The notes: generated by a model not told the origin, from the letters alone. Shown: positions 31,640 through 42,512, counted from the stretch's first letter. The stretch is DNA of 64,000 nucleotides from Chimonanthus salicifolius (GCA_013350335.1 CM023540.1:54808905-54872904), one strand, 5' to 3'. Numbers and translations: made by a program.

Positions 31640-32741
31640 AGGAGGAGAAATGGTGGACATACCAGCCATATGATCAGTAGCACCAAAATCGACTATCTAG
31701 GAATGATGGGAGAAACGGTGTGCAGAGGACTCATTACCTGAAGTGGAGGAGACAACATTGGAAACCTTGGAGGATTGAAGGAGCTCCAATCGTTGTAGTA
31801 TTAAGGTAATGTCCTGGCCAGTCATAGGGACATTTTCACTTGCTTGGGTCGCCCATGAAGCTTGTAGCATGAATCAACTTAGTGGTTGATCATTTTGCAA
31901 TAAATGCAGAACCACGTACCCCTCTTCTGTGAGCCTTTAGTGCCCTTTCGAGTATTAGAAGATGGATCAATGCCATGGGAAACAGGAGGCCCATGAGTTG
32001 GAGAAGGTGCGGAAGCATGAGTGGTGATCAAGGCAGAGCGTTCAACTGGCAGAGGAGTCATAACAAGGCAACTCCTATCATCCTGAAGTAATGTAGAGTA
32101 GACCTCATCCAAAGAGGGAAGAGGTCGTTGCCCAAGCAATTGGGCCCGTATATGCTCAAATTCCTCATTCAGTCTAACCAATAACTCAAATGTCCGTCCC
32201 CGAGCAACCAAATGCCTAGAGATAACAATAACACTAGGGCACTCAAACGTGGCAGATTCGAGTTGATCCAACTCTAACCAACAGGTCCGTAGTTTGGAAT
32301 AATACTGAATCAATGATAACTCCCTTGTCGGAGATGAGGTGCGGTCTAATATAACTCGTATAAGCGGGCGGAATTGTCACCATCAGAATAGAGAACTTTA
32401 ACTGTGTCCCAAACATCCTTGGCAGTCGGAAGAGTATAAACAGTGCTACGAACATGATCTTCCATGGAGTGAAGAAGCCAGGACTTGACCAAGGAGTTAT
32501 TAGCATTCCAGGGTCGGTATGGGGGATTACCCTTGGCTGGTTCGGTGGTAGTGCCATTAATATAGTTGGACAGTTGCTTGACTCCAAGAAACATTGTGGC
32601 GGAGTGAGACTATTGGAAATAATTGGTCTCATTCAACAACACTGTGGTGATCTTGCCAATATGAGTGGACCCATAAGAGGTCATATCAGGAATCAAACTG
32701 ATAAAAGAATATACTATAGAAGATCCACTAGAAGAGGCCAT
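31640..32741 (-). pseudogene. copia gag and protease start
   Basis: The start is at the minus-strand ATG near 32741 (MASSSGSS). UBN2-type gag follows: YINGTTTEPAKGNPPYRPWN, NSLVKSWLLHSMEDHVRSTV, YYSKLRTCWLELDQLES. A CCHC knuckle CIYCKMINH, stop, VDSC lies near 31900-31870. The protease active site near 31680 reads DFGATDHMAG where copia elements have DSGAT. Confidence 0.82.
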
Positions 32742-32760
32742 GGTGCTGCAGTTATAACCT

Positions 32761-33770
32761 AAGAAACACCGATACGGGTGTCTCTATCGGATACGACACG
32801 TATCCAATACAAAATTACGACAAATTTTTAAAAACTAGGATATGAGCGCGGCAGAATATGCCAAATTAAAAAAATTATTATTTTATCTATATATATATAT
32901 ATATACATGCAAATCAGTTGAAGAAATACCTTTAATTATTGCTCAATTTCAGCTGAAGAAAAGTTAAAAACAATTCATTGCGGGCATGAGATAAGAACAT
33001 TTAAAATTATTATTTATGAAAATTATTGATGAAAAGTTTAAAATATTTTAAGTAACAATTCATTTTGAGACCCAACTGTTTTATTATTGTGGCACTATAT
33101 TTTTAAAAATTTTTTAATTAAAAATGTATAATTTTATTCAGTCATGTTATCTTAATAGTAAAGATGACTTCTAATATTACCATTTTTCAGCCTAATTTTG
33201 TCTATATAATGGGATATTTTAACATTTCAGCTATTTTGTTGTTCTATTTTGAAAAAAAAAAAAAGACATAAAATAAAATAATAACATAAACATAAATTTA
33301 TTAAAATTAATTATTTTCATTTTTCACTAATCTACATTAATAAAAATATAAATTATCAGTATATACATACTTATGTTTCTAACTTCATTTTATAACAATA
33401 TAATTATCAAATAGTAATTAAATCAGAGTTACTCAGTGTGTGTTGATAGAGTGATTTGCACATTCTTGGAAGATTAGCTATTTAACTAATGCTCTAAGAG
33501 ACTTGGACAACTAAGTTATAAAGAAATTAAATAATTAAAAATATTTGAATAATATAATCCTATTTTGTAATTTAAATTAGTGGGCTTAGGAAGTCATGCA
33601 TTATGCATATAATAAAAAATAAATTTGATATAATTATATATTTTTATATAATAAATAAATTTATTTAGAAAAAAAATTAAAACTTCCATATTTAGAAAAA
33701 CTATTTATCAAAATTTTAAAAAAGGGCTGGTTCCACGCAGATCTACAGAAAAAAAAAAAATCTGGGAATA
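32761..33770. other. AT-rich stretch in copia leader
   Basis: Very AT-rich kilobase between gag and the primer-site side of the copia element. At 32789-32805 GGATACGACACGTATCC forms a 7-bp perfect inverted repeat. May be a separate insertion; no ends identified. Confidence 0.35.
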
Positions 33771-34246
33771 CATGTGTCACAAGCAGCAATGGTGAGAATG
33801 CAGAAACGTGGGTCCCATGGTTGGTCGAAGGTGTCACAACCAAGTGCGATTAAAAGAAGGGGCACGAGAGACTATAGTAGTGAAGGGTCGAAAGCGATCA
33901 GTGCCTTGAATCAACCGATCAAAGCATACAATCGAAAAATGGGTTTTCTTAACCGGAAAAATAGTTGGAAGAGGGAAGAGGTAGAAACCTGATAAAACTC
34001 CTCCAAAACAGAGATCCAACCCTATGGATGAAAGCTTTGTCAAAAATGATAGGGGTGGGTAGGGTCCCGCCGACAGGATCTTTGTCGGAAAAAAAGATCG
34101 ACAACAAAGAAGAAATAGCTGCAGGAGACATTCATAGGAACAAAAAACAAAAAAACAGATCCGTGAAAAGGTGTGGAAATAGCAAGTCTAAAGGGACGAT
34201 CCGCTACAAAGATAAAACAGAGTCAAATAAATCTTCAGAAATCTTT
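33771..34246 (-). other. copia leader region
   Basis: Between the AT-rich block and the primer site. No coding remnant recognised. Confidence 0.35.
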
Positions 34247-34508
34247 CTGGCTCTGATACCATTTAGAAAAATAGATTGAAGAGAAGAGAAGAATGAGAAT
34301 GGAGAAGAAATTCTCTATATTCAATGTAATGATTGTAAGAGCTATACATGTATAAATAATGAACAAGGAGCAACCATGGTGGCTAATATGGAAAGGAATA
34401 AAAGAAATATCAATTACAAGAAATCATCCAACTAATGAAATAAACTAAGTTGACTTTCCCAAATAAGATGATTCTAGTCAACTTTGTCTTGGAGTGGGTC
34501 CCACAACA
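34247..34508 (-). repeat. copia 5' LTR with primer-binding site
   Basis: The minus strand reads CTATTTTTCTAAATGGTATC then AGAGCCAGAAAG at the LTR/primer junction. Further up, TTATTTATACATGTATAGC provides a TATA-like region. The probable LTR start is TGTTGTGGGACCCACTCC near 34508. Confidence 0.55.
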
Positions 34509-34889
34509 CCTTACGTGTCCTGCAGTAAGTCCCACAACATTCGCCGCTCTCCCAAAAAGTGAGGATGCTTGCTAAAAAAAACACCATCTCCAAATACACA
34601 ACAATAGACGGCACAATGAAAGCTTGGCGTATGTCGAACAAAGGTGTATTCAAGAAACAAGTTCTGATCACCAACTGTTGAAAGCTGAGATAGTGGAAGA
34701 ACCTTTCTTAGTCTTCTAGGAAATAATGGACCAAATAAACTTCTGTTAGAAGTGGTTTCAAACCAAAGACGTCACTAATGGCAATCTTTGGTGATACTAG
34801 TTTCCAATGAAAACTAATTTCCAGTTTAAAGTGAATTAAATTAAAAGAAAATTGCAATTCCAAAAACAACAATCAAATGTAACTTAAGT
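34509..34889. other. Unclassified intron sequence
   Basis: Between the copia LTR and R2 copy b; nothing recognised. Confidence 0.35.
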
Positions 34890-37330
34890 ATTGACTGAAA
34901 AAGCTTTAACTTAATTCAATTTAAACAAAGTGAAACTAGAAATTCAAATTAGAAACTTGAAAATAATGTAAGAGACTTTTCTCCAACTTCACTCAACTTG
35001 AGGTTCAATTGGCTTCCAAAATTCCATTCCATACAAGTGATGATGCAGGACAAGGGATAAAGTAACCCTAAATGCCTAATGTGATTCCATAAAAATGAAA
35101 AGGGGATGAAAATAATGCACCATAGATCTAAAAGGGCTGAAATTAAACAATCAATTAATAATAGCAATTAACTAATATGAAATTTACCACATATAATCAT
35201 GCAAATACTAAGGATCTAATGTGCTTAATGGGAATAATGAGTCTTAACTGGGTTAATGACATCAATTAATGGGATGGATTTAATGGACTTTGGGTAAATG
35301 GGTAAAGGGGGGCTCACGTGGGTTAATAAATGGAAAATTGTTACTGTTGAACGAAAATAGGAATATAGGAAAGGAAACGAATGAAACTAAAATGGAGGTG
35401 CGGTAAAACAGATGGGCCAAGGGGTTTACGGTAAAACTGTAGGGATATGAGAAGGTCACGGCTGCAATGTATGGCTTTGGGGAAGATGTTGGCAACACCT
35501 GGGGAATGAAATAAGGTTGGGACAGCACTATGAATGTCTAAAAGGGGCTATGGCATCAAAGGGGACTGGATATGGGGGTGGCAAGAACAGAGAAGAGGGT
35601 TGTTTGGGCTGGCGATGGAGATGGGAAGGCCAAAAGGGCCTTGCGATAGCAACAAAGGGCAGTTTAAGGAGGGGCGACAGCAGTGGAGGGGAGTTTGGAA
35701 GGGGGAGGCATTCTGGGATGGGGTTTTGGAGGGGGACGTTGGCCGTTAGGTGGCTTGCGAAAGGCTAAGGGAAGGGGCACATGCTTGGGAAAGGTTAAAG
35801 GGGAAGGGGCGAAATCTAAGGATGGGTTATAGAGGTAGGGCGAACGCTTGGGACTCGGTTAGAAAGGGGCGGAAGGTCAGGGGGTGGGTATGCAGATGGA
35901 AATAGCTAAGGGTGGGGTTTTGGGCGAAAACGGCGAGTGGGGGTTGGGCTAAGGGTCACGACAGTCACGTGGGATGGGGTATTGGATCACGTCAGTAGGT
36001 GGGATGGGGGTATGGGGTCGCGAAAATCAAATGGGATGTGATATGGCTTGGTTGGAAGGTAAAGGAAGAAGAAAACGAAAAGGAAAAGAGAGAGAGAAGA
36101 GAGAGAGAGAAGAGGAAGGAAGAAAAAGAGTACCTGGACAAGGATGGCTTCTCACTCTTCTCCCTGTCTCTCGCCATTGCTTCTCACGTACTCGGCAGGG
36201 TTGCTTCCGTTCTCCACTTCGTTCCTTTCTTTCTTTTCTTATGATCGTCGAATTTTCTTCTTTAGGCTTACAAAACCCTTTTTAAGTTATGGCTGGCTGG
36301 GCCTGAAACTGGGCCTGGCTCGAGACTGGGCCAAGGCCCAGTTGGGCTGCTCTGCATCAAGTGACCACTCAGACTCTGTTTATAGGCCTAAGAGTGATAG
36401 AAAACCCAAGGTAAACCATGCTTACAATGGCATGGGAATGGAGAAAAAAAGGGGTTTTGGCGTTGGAACTCTAAGTCTATACCATATCGATGCCACATCA
36501 CCTTAATGAATGAAAAAAAAAAAAAAAGGAAAAACTATTACAACCAATCATAAAACTCCACCTAAGCTAAATGAGATGTCCAAGTTCTCCACAAGTCTTC
36601 AATCCACACGACCAAGGAGTGGTGGAATTGAATGGAAGAGTTCAAAACTCGTCGTAGAAGAATTCATACGCCAATGAGAGAGATCAAACTAGCCAATGGG
36701 GAAAAGCAATGTAGGATGATGATGTGTCTTCAACCAATTGAGTGATCTCCAACTCCATGCATCTAAGAAGAGTCTCACATGCCTAAAGGAGTGAAATTAG
36801 GGCTTGTGGGCAGTCATGAGGAGTTGCACACGTTTTGGGAGAGCGAGAGTAGGAGAGAGGTCAGCCATGACTAGGGTTCAACATCTCTTGACACTTGTTC
36901 ACCAAAACAGTTATAACTCAGGCTACATAAGTCGGAATCGTGCAAACTTGGGCTCGTTCAAAAAGTCTTTGAATAAGCTTTCAAGCAAATCTAATTTCAT
37001 AAAAATTCGATATTGTTTGATACCTCAATTATGCCTGCAAAGTTGCTTCTCACTTTTTGCCATGGAGAAATTAGCCAAATTGGCTAAAATTTAGCTATTT
37101 TGTGCCTCCTCCCTTGCGTTGTGTGAATTCCCTCTGTGCATTAGGATTTTGGTCATGCAACCCTCAACCAAGTGGGGTCCATTAAGCGTTTGGGTGGGCC
37201 TCGGTCCCATGTGTGGGGTCCATTGGGTCCACATGCATAAAACCAACCAATTTGAAGCCCAAAATGGCTAGTTTACTCTTCCACTTGCCACAATAAAGCC
37301 TTCTTCTTTCTCATTTGCTTCCGGTTTGAT
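34890..37330. repeat. Repeat family R2, copy b, split by a solo LTR
   Basis: Left arm 34890-35040 and right arm 36360-37330 match R2 copy a in the same order. The interrupting 1319-bp LTR and its 5-bp duplication are absent at the same point in copy a (between 26680 and 26681). Confidence 0.78.
35041..36359. repeat. Solo LTR, 1319 bp, TSD AGTGA
   Basis: Begins TGATGCAGGACAAGGG, ends CTCTGCATCA, and is flanked by AGTGA at 35036-35040 and 36360-36364. Member of the TGATGC...GCATCA LTR family with variable G-rich interior. ORFs such as 35517-35768 and 35974-36285 lie entirely inside it and have no known domain. Confidence 0.88.
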
Positions 37331-37540
37331 GCTTACATCATTAGACTTGGAGGAGTTGGCGTGGAGAAAAAAAAAATAGAACTTTATGGCTTAAGGAAGG
37401 GGATAAGAATACTATGTTTTCCATTGCATTGCAAATCTTACGAGAAAATGTAACAATATCAAATCTACAATAGTGGATGGAAGGATGTTGAGAGAGAAGA
37501 GATTTGGGCGTGGTGAACAAGTATTCTTTCAAGTATCTTT
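37331..37540. other. Intron sequence left of the non-autonomous element
   Basis: Continues on the far side of the element at 40288, so this is the pre-insertion host sequence. Confidence 0.5.
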
Positions 37541-38287
37541 TGATGCAGGACAAACTATAGAGTGACCCTAAATGCCTAAATTTAAATAAAAATAATATAT
37601 CCTAAAATCTAATATGGCTGAAATTAACTAATCAATTAATAACGGCAACAAAAAAAATGTGTAGAACAACAGTAAAAGGGTTAATAAGAGGGTTGTACAT
37701 GTCTAAGATACAGATCTAAATGTAATAGTAGATCTGATAGGTCTAAGATAGATCTTGGACAGAACTGGGACTGGTCTTGGGGCTGTTTTGGGACAGATCT
37801 AGGGCTGAACTGGGACAAAATTTGGGACAGATCTGGGACAAATTTTGGGACAGATCTGGGACAAATTTTGAACTTGTTTCTAGGACAGATTTAGGACAGG
37901 TTTTGGAGTAATCTGGGATAGCAATTCAAGGAGAAGAAAAGGAAAAGAGAGGAAGAGATAGAAGTAGAAGAAGAATACCTGAAGCTGATAAGATGGTAGC
38001 CTCACGCTAGGCTTCACGCCAAAAGGGCCTCACGCCAAAGAAATCACTCCCAAATTATTTTCGTCGCACAAGCAACGGAAGAAAACTTCAATTTCATTCA
38101 TCATTAAGTGTCTTACTTCCCTAATGGGCTTACAACCTATTATTCAGATACATAAGGCACAAAGACCAAAATACCTTTGCATGAAAAAAGTCTAAAATAC
38201 GTTCAGATAATAAATAAATAAAAAGAAATTACATCAAGCCAAATAAATAAAAATAAATAAATTTGGTGAATCAAATGCTCCGCATCA
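37541..38287 (-). repeat. 3' LTR, 747 bp
   Basis: Ends are TGATGCAGGAC and GCTCCGCATCA. Contains short tandem repeats of the kind GGGACAGATCTGGGACAAAT at about 37800-37870, shared with the other LTR. Closely matches 39565-40282; it has an extra GCTAGGCTTCACGCC-type segment near 38003-38030. Confidence 0.9.
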
Positions 38288-38307
38288 ATCTCCCGTCTGA
38301 GAAGAAC

Positions 38308-39186
38308 TCAACCTCGAGTTCCAATGGACAAGAAGGAAGTGAGCCAAATCACGCGTACGCCTTCCCAGTGTGAGGTCTTCAAAGTGTAGCTTGCGCATGT
38401 GAGACAAATCAACCCACATGCACATCTTCCCAGAGTGGGGTCTTCAAGTGATATATGCGCGCGTGAGGTCTTCAGTCGAACTCTCCTCCTCCATCGATGG
38501 TATACTCGGAACCCTAAACGGATGTTACGAGCAACTGTAGGTGTCGTCAGCAGAAAAGTGTGAACAACATACTCCGATGAAACAAGACTACGATATCTCT
38601 CCAGTAGATTCGGAGCAAGTTGTTGCGGCTTTCTTGCAGTAAACCAAGTGGCATCAGTCATGGACTTGGTATTCCGCGTAACAGGATATAGCTGGTGTCC
38701 TTTTGCAGTGATGGAAACATCTTCCTCTACCAGGATATATTCCATCTTTTCTCTCTCGGGTGGCAAGGAAGGTACAGACTGAGTAGGTTGTACAGGTGCA
38801 AACCATGGGTCATGTACTGGATTAGGTAGGCTAATAAGAGAGTCAACGCAATGAGGTGAGGTTGGGTCCAATGGTGTAGTTGTTGGTGGGTCCGGAAGGC
38901 CAATAGGCTGGTCAGGAAGGACAATATGTGGGACAGGGTCATATTGATGTGTGGTGGGGCCTAGAAGTGAAGGTGTTGGACCTAGACAAGGTGTGAGGTC
39001 CTCCACATGATCATCCACATCAGATTCCTTGGATCCACAATGATTATCTACAGTAAACTCATATTCTTTATTACTTATATTAATTTGACAATTAATTTCA
39101 GCATGCAAATTGTGAGTGTGTTGTATAGATGAAGGTACTCCAAACGTTGTTTTCGAATCAGCCACACCAGTCTTTAAGTCGGTCAC
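38308..39186 (-). CDS. Unrecognised 292-aa ORF of the non-autonomous LTR element
   Basis: An uninterrupted 292-codon frame in the sense of the element. Features seen: a short heptad-like start (TDLKTGVADSKTTFGV) that continues upstream in frame as IRKGV after a stop; a long Pro-rich acidic middle (LGPTPSLLGPTTHQYDPVPH and similar, about residues 65-150); a segment EKMEYILVEEDVSITAKGHQ (about 148-167); then a basic, Cys-containing tail. No CCHC knuckle, protease, RT or integrase motif. The start resembles the coiled-coil N-terminus of some Ty3 gag proteins; the rest I do not recognise. The last part may read through non-coding repeats (CTTCCCAG..GAGGTCTTCA). Confidence 0.5.
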   Translation of the reverse strand: MTDLKTGVADSKTTFGVPSSIQHTHNLHAEINCQINISNKEYEFTVDNHCGSKESDVDDHVEDLTPCLGPTPSLLGPTTHQYDPVPHIVLPDQPIGLPDPPTTTPLDPTSPHCVDSLISLPNPVHDPWFAPVQPTQSVPSLPPEREKMEYILVEEDVSITAKGHQLYPVTRNTKSMTDATWFTARKPQQLAPNLLERYRSLVSSEYVVHTFLLTTPTVARNIRLGFRVYHRWRRRVRLKTSRAHISLEDPTLGRCACGLICLTCASYTLKTSHWEGVRVIWLTSFLSIGTRG

Positions 39187-39564
39187 ACCTTTACGGATTT
39201 CGGCTACTTAGGCAAGGGGTTGAATAGCCCAAGGTGGGATTGGTTCTCCTAACATAACTCTTAGAGGATTCTAAATGTTGTGTCCTAGATTCTACATGCC
39301 ATGATGAAAAAATTGATTTTTTTTTTTTAAATGCAATATTTTTTTAATTATTTTATTTTTTTATTTTTTTAAAAAATTACGATGCAACCTAAGACTGTGG
39401 GTGTTTAAGAAAACAACCTAACCATGCTAGATGCTATGATGACAATAATAAACAAAAAATAATATTTTTTTAATTAATTAATTACTTTTTTTAAATATAC
39501 TTAATGTAAAGCCAAGACCGTGGATGTTTAAGAAAACACCCTGAGCTAAGCTCTGATACCAATT

Positions 39565-40282
39565 TGATGCAGGAGCAACTATAGGGTGACCCTAAATGCC
39601 TAACTTTAAATAAAAATAATATATCCTAAAATCTAATATTGCTGAAATTAACTAATAAATTAATAACGGCAATAAGAAAACGTGTAGAACAGCAGTAAAA
39701 GGGTTAAGAAGAGGGTTGTACAGATCTAAGATACAGATCTAAATGTAGTAGCAGATCTGATAGGTCTAGGACAGATCTTGGACAGAATTGGGACTAGTAT
39801 TGGGGCTGTTTTGGGACAAATCTAGGGCTGAACTGGGACAAATTTTGGGACAGATCTGGGACAAGTTTTGGGCTTGTTTCTGGGACAGATTTAAGATAGG
39901 TTTTGGAGTAATCTGGGATAGCCATTCAAGGAGAAGAAAAGGAAAAGAGAGAGGAAGAGAGATAAAGAGATAGAAGTAGAAGAAGAATACCTGAAGCTGA
40001 GAAGATGGTAGCCTCATGCCAAAGGAATCACTCCCAAATTATTTTCGTCGCACAAGCAACGGAAGAAAACTACAATTTCATTCATCATTAAGTGTCTTGC
40101 TGCCCTAATGGGCTTACAACCTATTTATTCAAATACATAAGGCACAAAGACCAAAATACCCTTGCATGAAAAATGTCTAAAATACCTTCAGATAATAAAT
40201 AAATAAAAAGAAATTACATCAAGCCAAATAAATAAAAATAAATAAATTTGGTGAATCATATGCTCCAAAATGCTCCGCATCA
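39565..40282 (-). repeat. 5' LTR, 718 bp
   Basis: Pair of 37541-38287, with the same termini and internal GGGACAGATCT repeats. It contains a duplicated ATGCTCC near its right end. Confidence 0.9.
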
Positions 40283-40287
40283 TCTTT

Positions 40288-40811
40288 TTGTCTTCTCCTT
40301 AGCATGGAAATCATTTCTCTACCTTGTCTTCTCACTCATCCAGTGCTTCACCTTCAAATCTCTTTGCTTGGTTTCAGCCCTCCACCGAATCACATCTAGG
40401 TAATAGTCTCTCTCTCCTCTCTTTTCTATTGCATCTTCTTTATTTTCTTTGCTCCACAGGTAAGTTTTATTGTGCTTAACCTAGGTGGTCTCTCACGCAG
40501 GTTCAAAGATCGATTCTTATGGACTTATCTTCTCCTTCAGTTGCTATTTCATCTCCCATCATCCATTGAAGATCTTTGGAAGTATGCATAAATTCTTGCA
40601 GTTTCGACCAAACATCTTCATCACATATGTATACAAACATTAATATATATAGAAATAGAGCAAGTGGTTTTCTGCGGATGAAACATGAGCACCTAAATAA
40701 ACACAAACAGATAAGAGTTCCCACAAATACAAAGACAAGCAACATTATAGAAGGTTTCATTATAGTATATGAAGATATTAAACTAGATGAAATTTTTGAA
40801 GATCAATGGAC
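40288..40811 (-). other. Start of the 16.6-kb intron next to exon D
   Basis: Contains a minus-strand ORF (40760-40503) that shows no TilS or transposon similarity. Its downstream half reads DEDVWSKLQEFMHTSKDLQW, which looks protein-like, but I have no support for an exon. Confidence 0.4.
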
Positions 40812-40892
40812 CTTGCATGGAATGTTGCGAGTGTAGTTCAACAGCAACCTTGACGTTCTACCCCTGATTGGCCGATGCCTTTGAGAGATGAA
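40812..40892 (-). CDS. RSY3: RSY3-like exon D
   Basis: Exactly 81 bp (27 codons), phase 0 at both ends. It reads FISQRHRPIRGRTSRLLLNY then TRNIPCK. Acceptor GATAG, donor GTCCAT. The QRHRPIRG motif is a conserved stretch of plant TilS. Its last residues (PCK) join ISLTAAGCYL of exon E, the expected continuity. Confidence 0.87.
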
Positions 40893-41063
40893 CTATCATT
40901 CAATGTACAATTAAAGCATTTTTAGTGAATAGTTATTTGTAGAGCACCATAAATGATGTTAAAATGGTAAATATGTATTAGTTGAAAGAAAGAAAAATTA
41001 CTTAAAAACAATTACTTAAAAAATATAACCAACATCTAAACAAGACAAAAATAAATAAAATAC
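40893..41063 (-). other. RSY3-like intron, 171 bp
   Basis: Begins GTATTTTATTTA and ends GAATGATAG. Short and AT-rich, like an ordinary plant intron, unlike its giant neighbours. Confidence 0.8.
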
Positions 41064-41153
41064 CTGCACAATAATTGCAAGAAATTTTGACAAGCACAAG
41101 TCTTCAACATTCAAGGGATCCAACTTCATGAGATCAATAACAGCATATCCATG
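41064..41153 (-). CDS. RSY3: RSY3-like exon C
   Basis: Exactly 90 bp (30 codons), phase 0 at both ends. It reads HGYAVIDLMKLDPLNVEDLC then LSKFLAIIVQ. Acceptor TTGTAG, donor GTATTT. The GYAVIDL block follows the VTIM end of exon B in plant TilS proteins as I know them. It is too short to show as a long ORF and is found only by reading the conserved protein across the large intron. Confidence 0.85.
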
Positions 41154-42079
41154 CTACAATCAATGATAAGTAGTGAATAAATAATAATGGATTTTATATT
41201 ACTATCATCACAATCTTTAGTTTCTTTTTTTTTTCGAAGGAAGAAATGAAGTTTTAGTAGATGGAGATAAAACAAGGGAAACAATCTCATTGCACAAATA
41301 GAAACCAAGCAGATCAAAAGCCCTATAAATTTTGAAAAGATAATGGATTTTATTAATAACTCAGATGTCAATTCCATAATGTTCCGGCCAGAACGGTTGG
41401 AAAGTTCTACATCTGGCCAAAAAACGGAACGAAACAAGACCAACTCTGGTACAGGGCATCATTCTGGCCTGTTTCAGCCGAAATGGGCCTGTTCGGGGAA
41501 AACATGCCAAAGTGGACTATTTTGGCCCTACCCATTCTGCTCTATAGATTTCAAATTTTTTTTTTTTTTTTTTGGATACATATATAAAATCCAACCGTAC
41601 AACTAAAAAATAGACTTCATGGGCTAAAATTGTGGAAAAAAAAAAATTGAGCCTAAAAGGAAATATGAAGTCACCTGATCTTAATGGTCAAAGTCATTAG
41701 GTGCTCTAAATTCAAGGGCACCCGCTAAATTTCACCACAAAGATCAGGTGGCTAGAAATTGAATTTCAGGCTAAAATTTGATTCAGTTGTAGTTCATGAA
41801 GTATATTTTCAATTCATATGGTATATTTTTAAACAGTATGACAAAAATTTGAGGGAAAAAAAATGGACCCAGTATGCCGATGTCTTTTAAATTTTGACCT
41901 TCAATTTTGAATAACATGAGAATTCTATATTCTATTTTTCATTTTTGTCTGTCTACAAAAATTACAAAAGTGTCTTTAAATGGATTCTTAATTACACAAA
42001 AAAAAAAAGTCAGTGATGTTACAGTATGATACATCTACATACTATTAGAATTATTACACTCATTGCTATATTTGCAATA
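41154..42079. other. Intron sequence near exon C
   Basis: Contains a T run at 41551-41572 preceded by a GTTCCGGCCAGAACGG-type repeat, and a small inverted repeat (CACCTGATCTT 41672-41682, AAGATCAGGTG 41740-41750). No gene seen. Confidence 0.4.
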
Positions 42080-42379
42080 TTTACATTTCCATAACACTCA
42101 CCCTCAAGCTGGAGTAAAGATGTCAATCAAGTTTTGCTTGCACAATAAGTCAACTAGATGTGCATGAGATATGGTCTTAATAAGCATATTCACAAATTGG
42201 TCTTTGGATTTCACATAAAAAGTGATAATAATCTGAACAGCGATGAGAGAAAATGAATTGGAAGCAATATTAATTGCTACTTGAAGGGGTGTAAATATTC
42301 CTTGAGAGCAAGCATAGATTTCTCATTGTTCCCATTAACAATAATGTCATCCACAGACAACTAAAAACATAATCATATC
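42080..42379 (-). pseudogene. copia pol C-terminal remnant with internal deletion
   Basis: The minus strand goes from an RT VDD(I)IV-like segment near 42355-42335 straight into the RNase H end: QVAINIASNS, FYVKSKDQFVNMLIKTISHA and LIDIFTPA (to about 42100). The intervening part of pol is gone. An LTR-like start TGTTATGGAAATG follows near 42095. Confidence 0.6.
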
Positions 42380-42441
42380 TGAAAGTTCCCTTGGGAGCTA
42401 GAACAACACGATTGACCCTAGAGGAGGAGGAGAGAAAGAAG

Positions 42442-42512
42442 GGGGGGGGGGGGGGGGGGGGGGGGGGTTGCGCGGGGGGAAGGGGTGGGAGGGGGGGGGG
42501 GGGGGGGTGGGT
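42442..42512. repeat. G-homopolymer-rich tract in the SIRE-type LTR
   Basis: Two long G runs (about 42442-42467 and about 42492-42508) separated by a G-rich stretch. The same LTR position in the other LTR (49712-49725) has only GAGAGGGGGG. Length is likely to be unreliable in assembly. Confidence 0.85.

Larger units (their letters stand above)
28218..34508 (-). mobile_element. Ty1/copia element, minus strand, interrupted by a LINE
   Basis: Order on the minus strand: LTR about 34508-34263, primer site 34262-34247 (TGGTATCAGAGCCAGAAAG), leader, gag from about 32741, protease, GAG-pre-integrase, integrase, RT to about 28280. RNase H and the 3' LTR are missing. A separate LTR-like scrap with TGTTAGCCCTAAGG and TTGATGATAACAAAG follows at 28218-28317. 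Stops throughout. Confidence 0.78.
37541..40282 (-). mobile_element. Complete non-autonomous LTR retrotransposon with one ORF, TSD TCTTT
   Basis: 2742 bp, minus orientation. LTRs at 39565-40282 (5') and 37541-38287 (3'), flanked by TCTTT at 37536-37540 and 40283-40287. The primer site TGGTATCAGAGCTTAG is at 39562-39547, and a purine-rich CTCAGACGGGAGA precedes the 3' LTR. The 1277-bp interior carries a single long ORF and no recognisable protease, RT or integrase, so any movement would need enzymes from another element. Confidence 0.9.
24223..40811 (-). other. Giant RSY3-like intron, 16,589 bp
   Basis: Runs from donor GTCCAT after exon D to acceptor CCCTGCAG before exon E. Filled with retrotransposons listed separately; no additional TilS coding block is needed between the two exons. 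Confidence 0.82.

Noticed and set aside
35517..36506. Several G-rich or Arg/Lys/Glu-rich ORFs (35517-35768, 35974-36285, 36144-36506)
   Set aside because: They lie within the solo LTR 35041-36359 or R2 repeat sequence; homologous LTRs do not keep these frames open.
38308..39186. The 292-aa ORF as a normal host gene
   Set aside because: It lies wholly between paired LTRs with TSD, primer site and polypurine tract, in element sense, so it belongs to the transposon.
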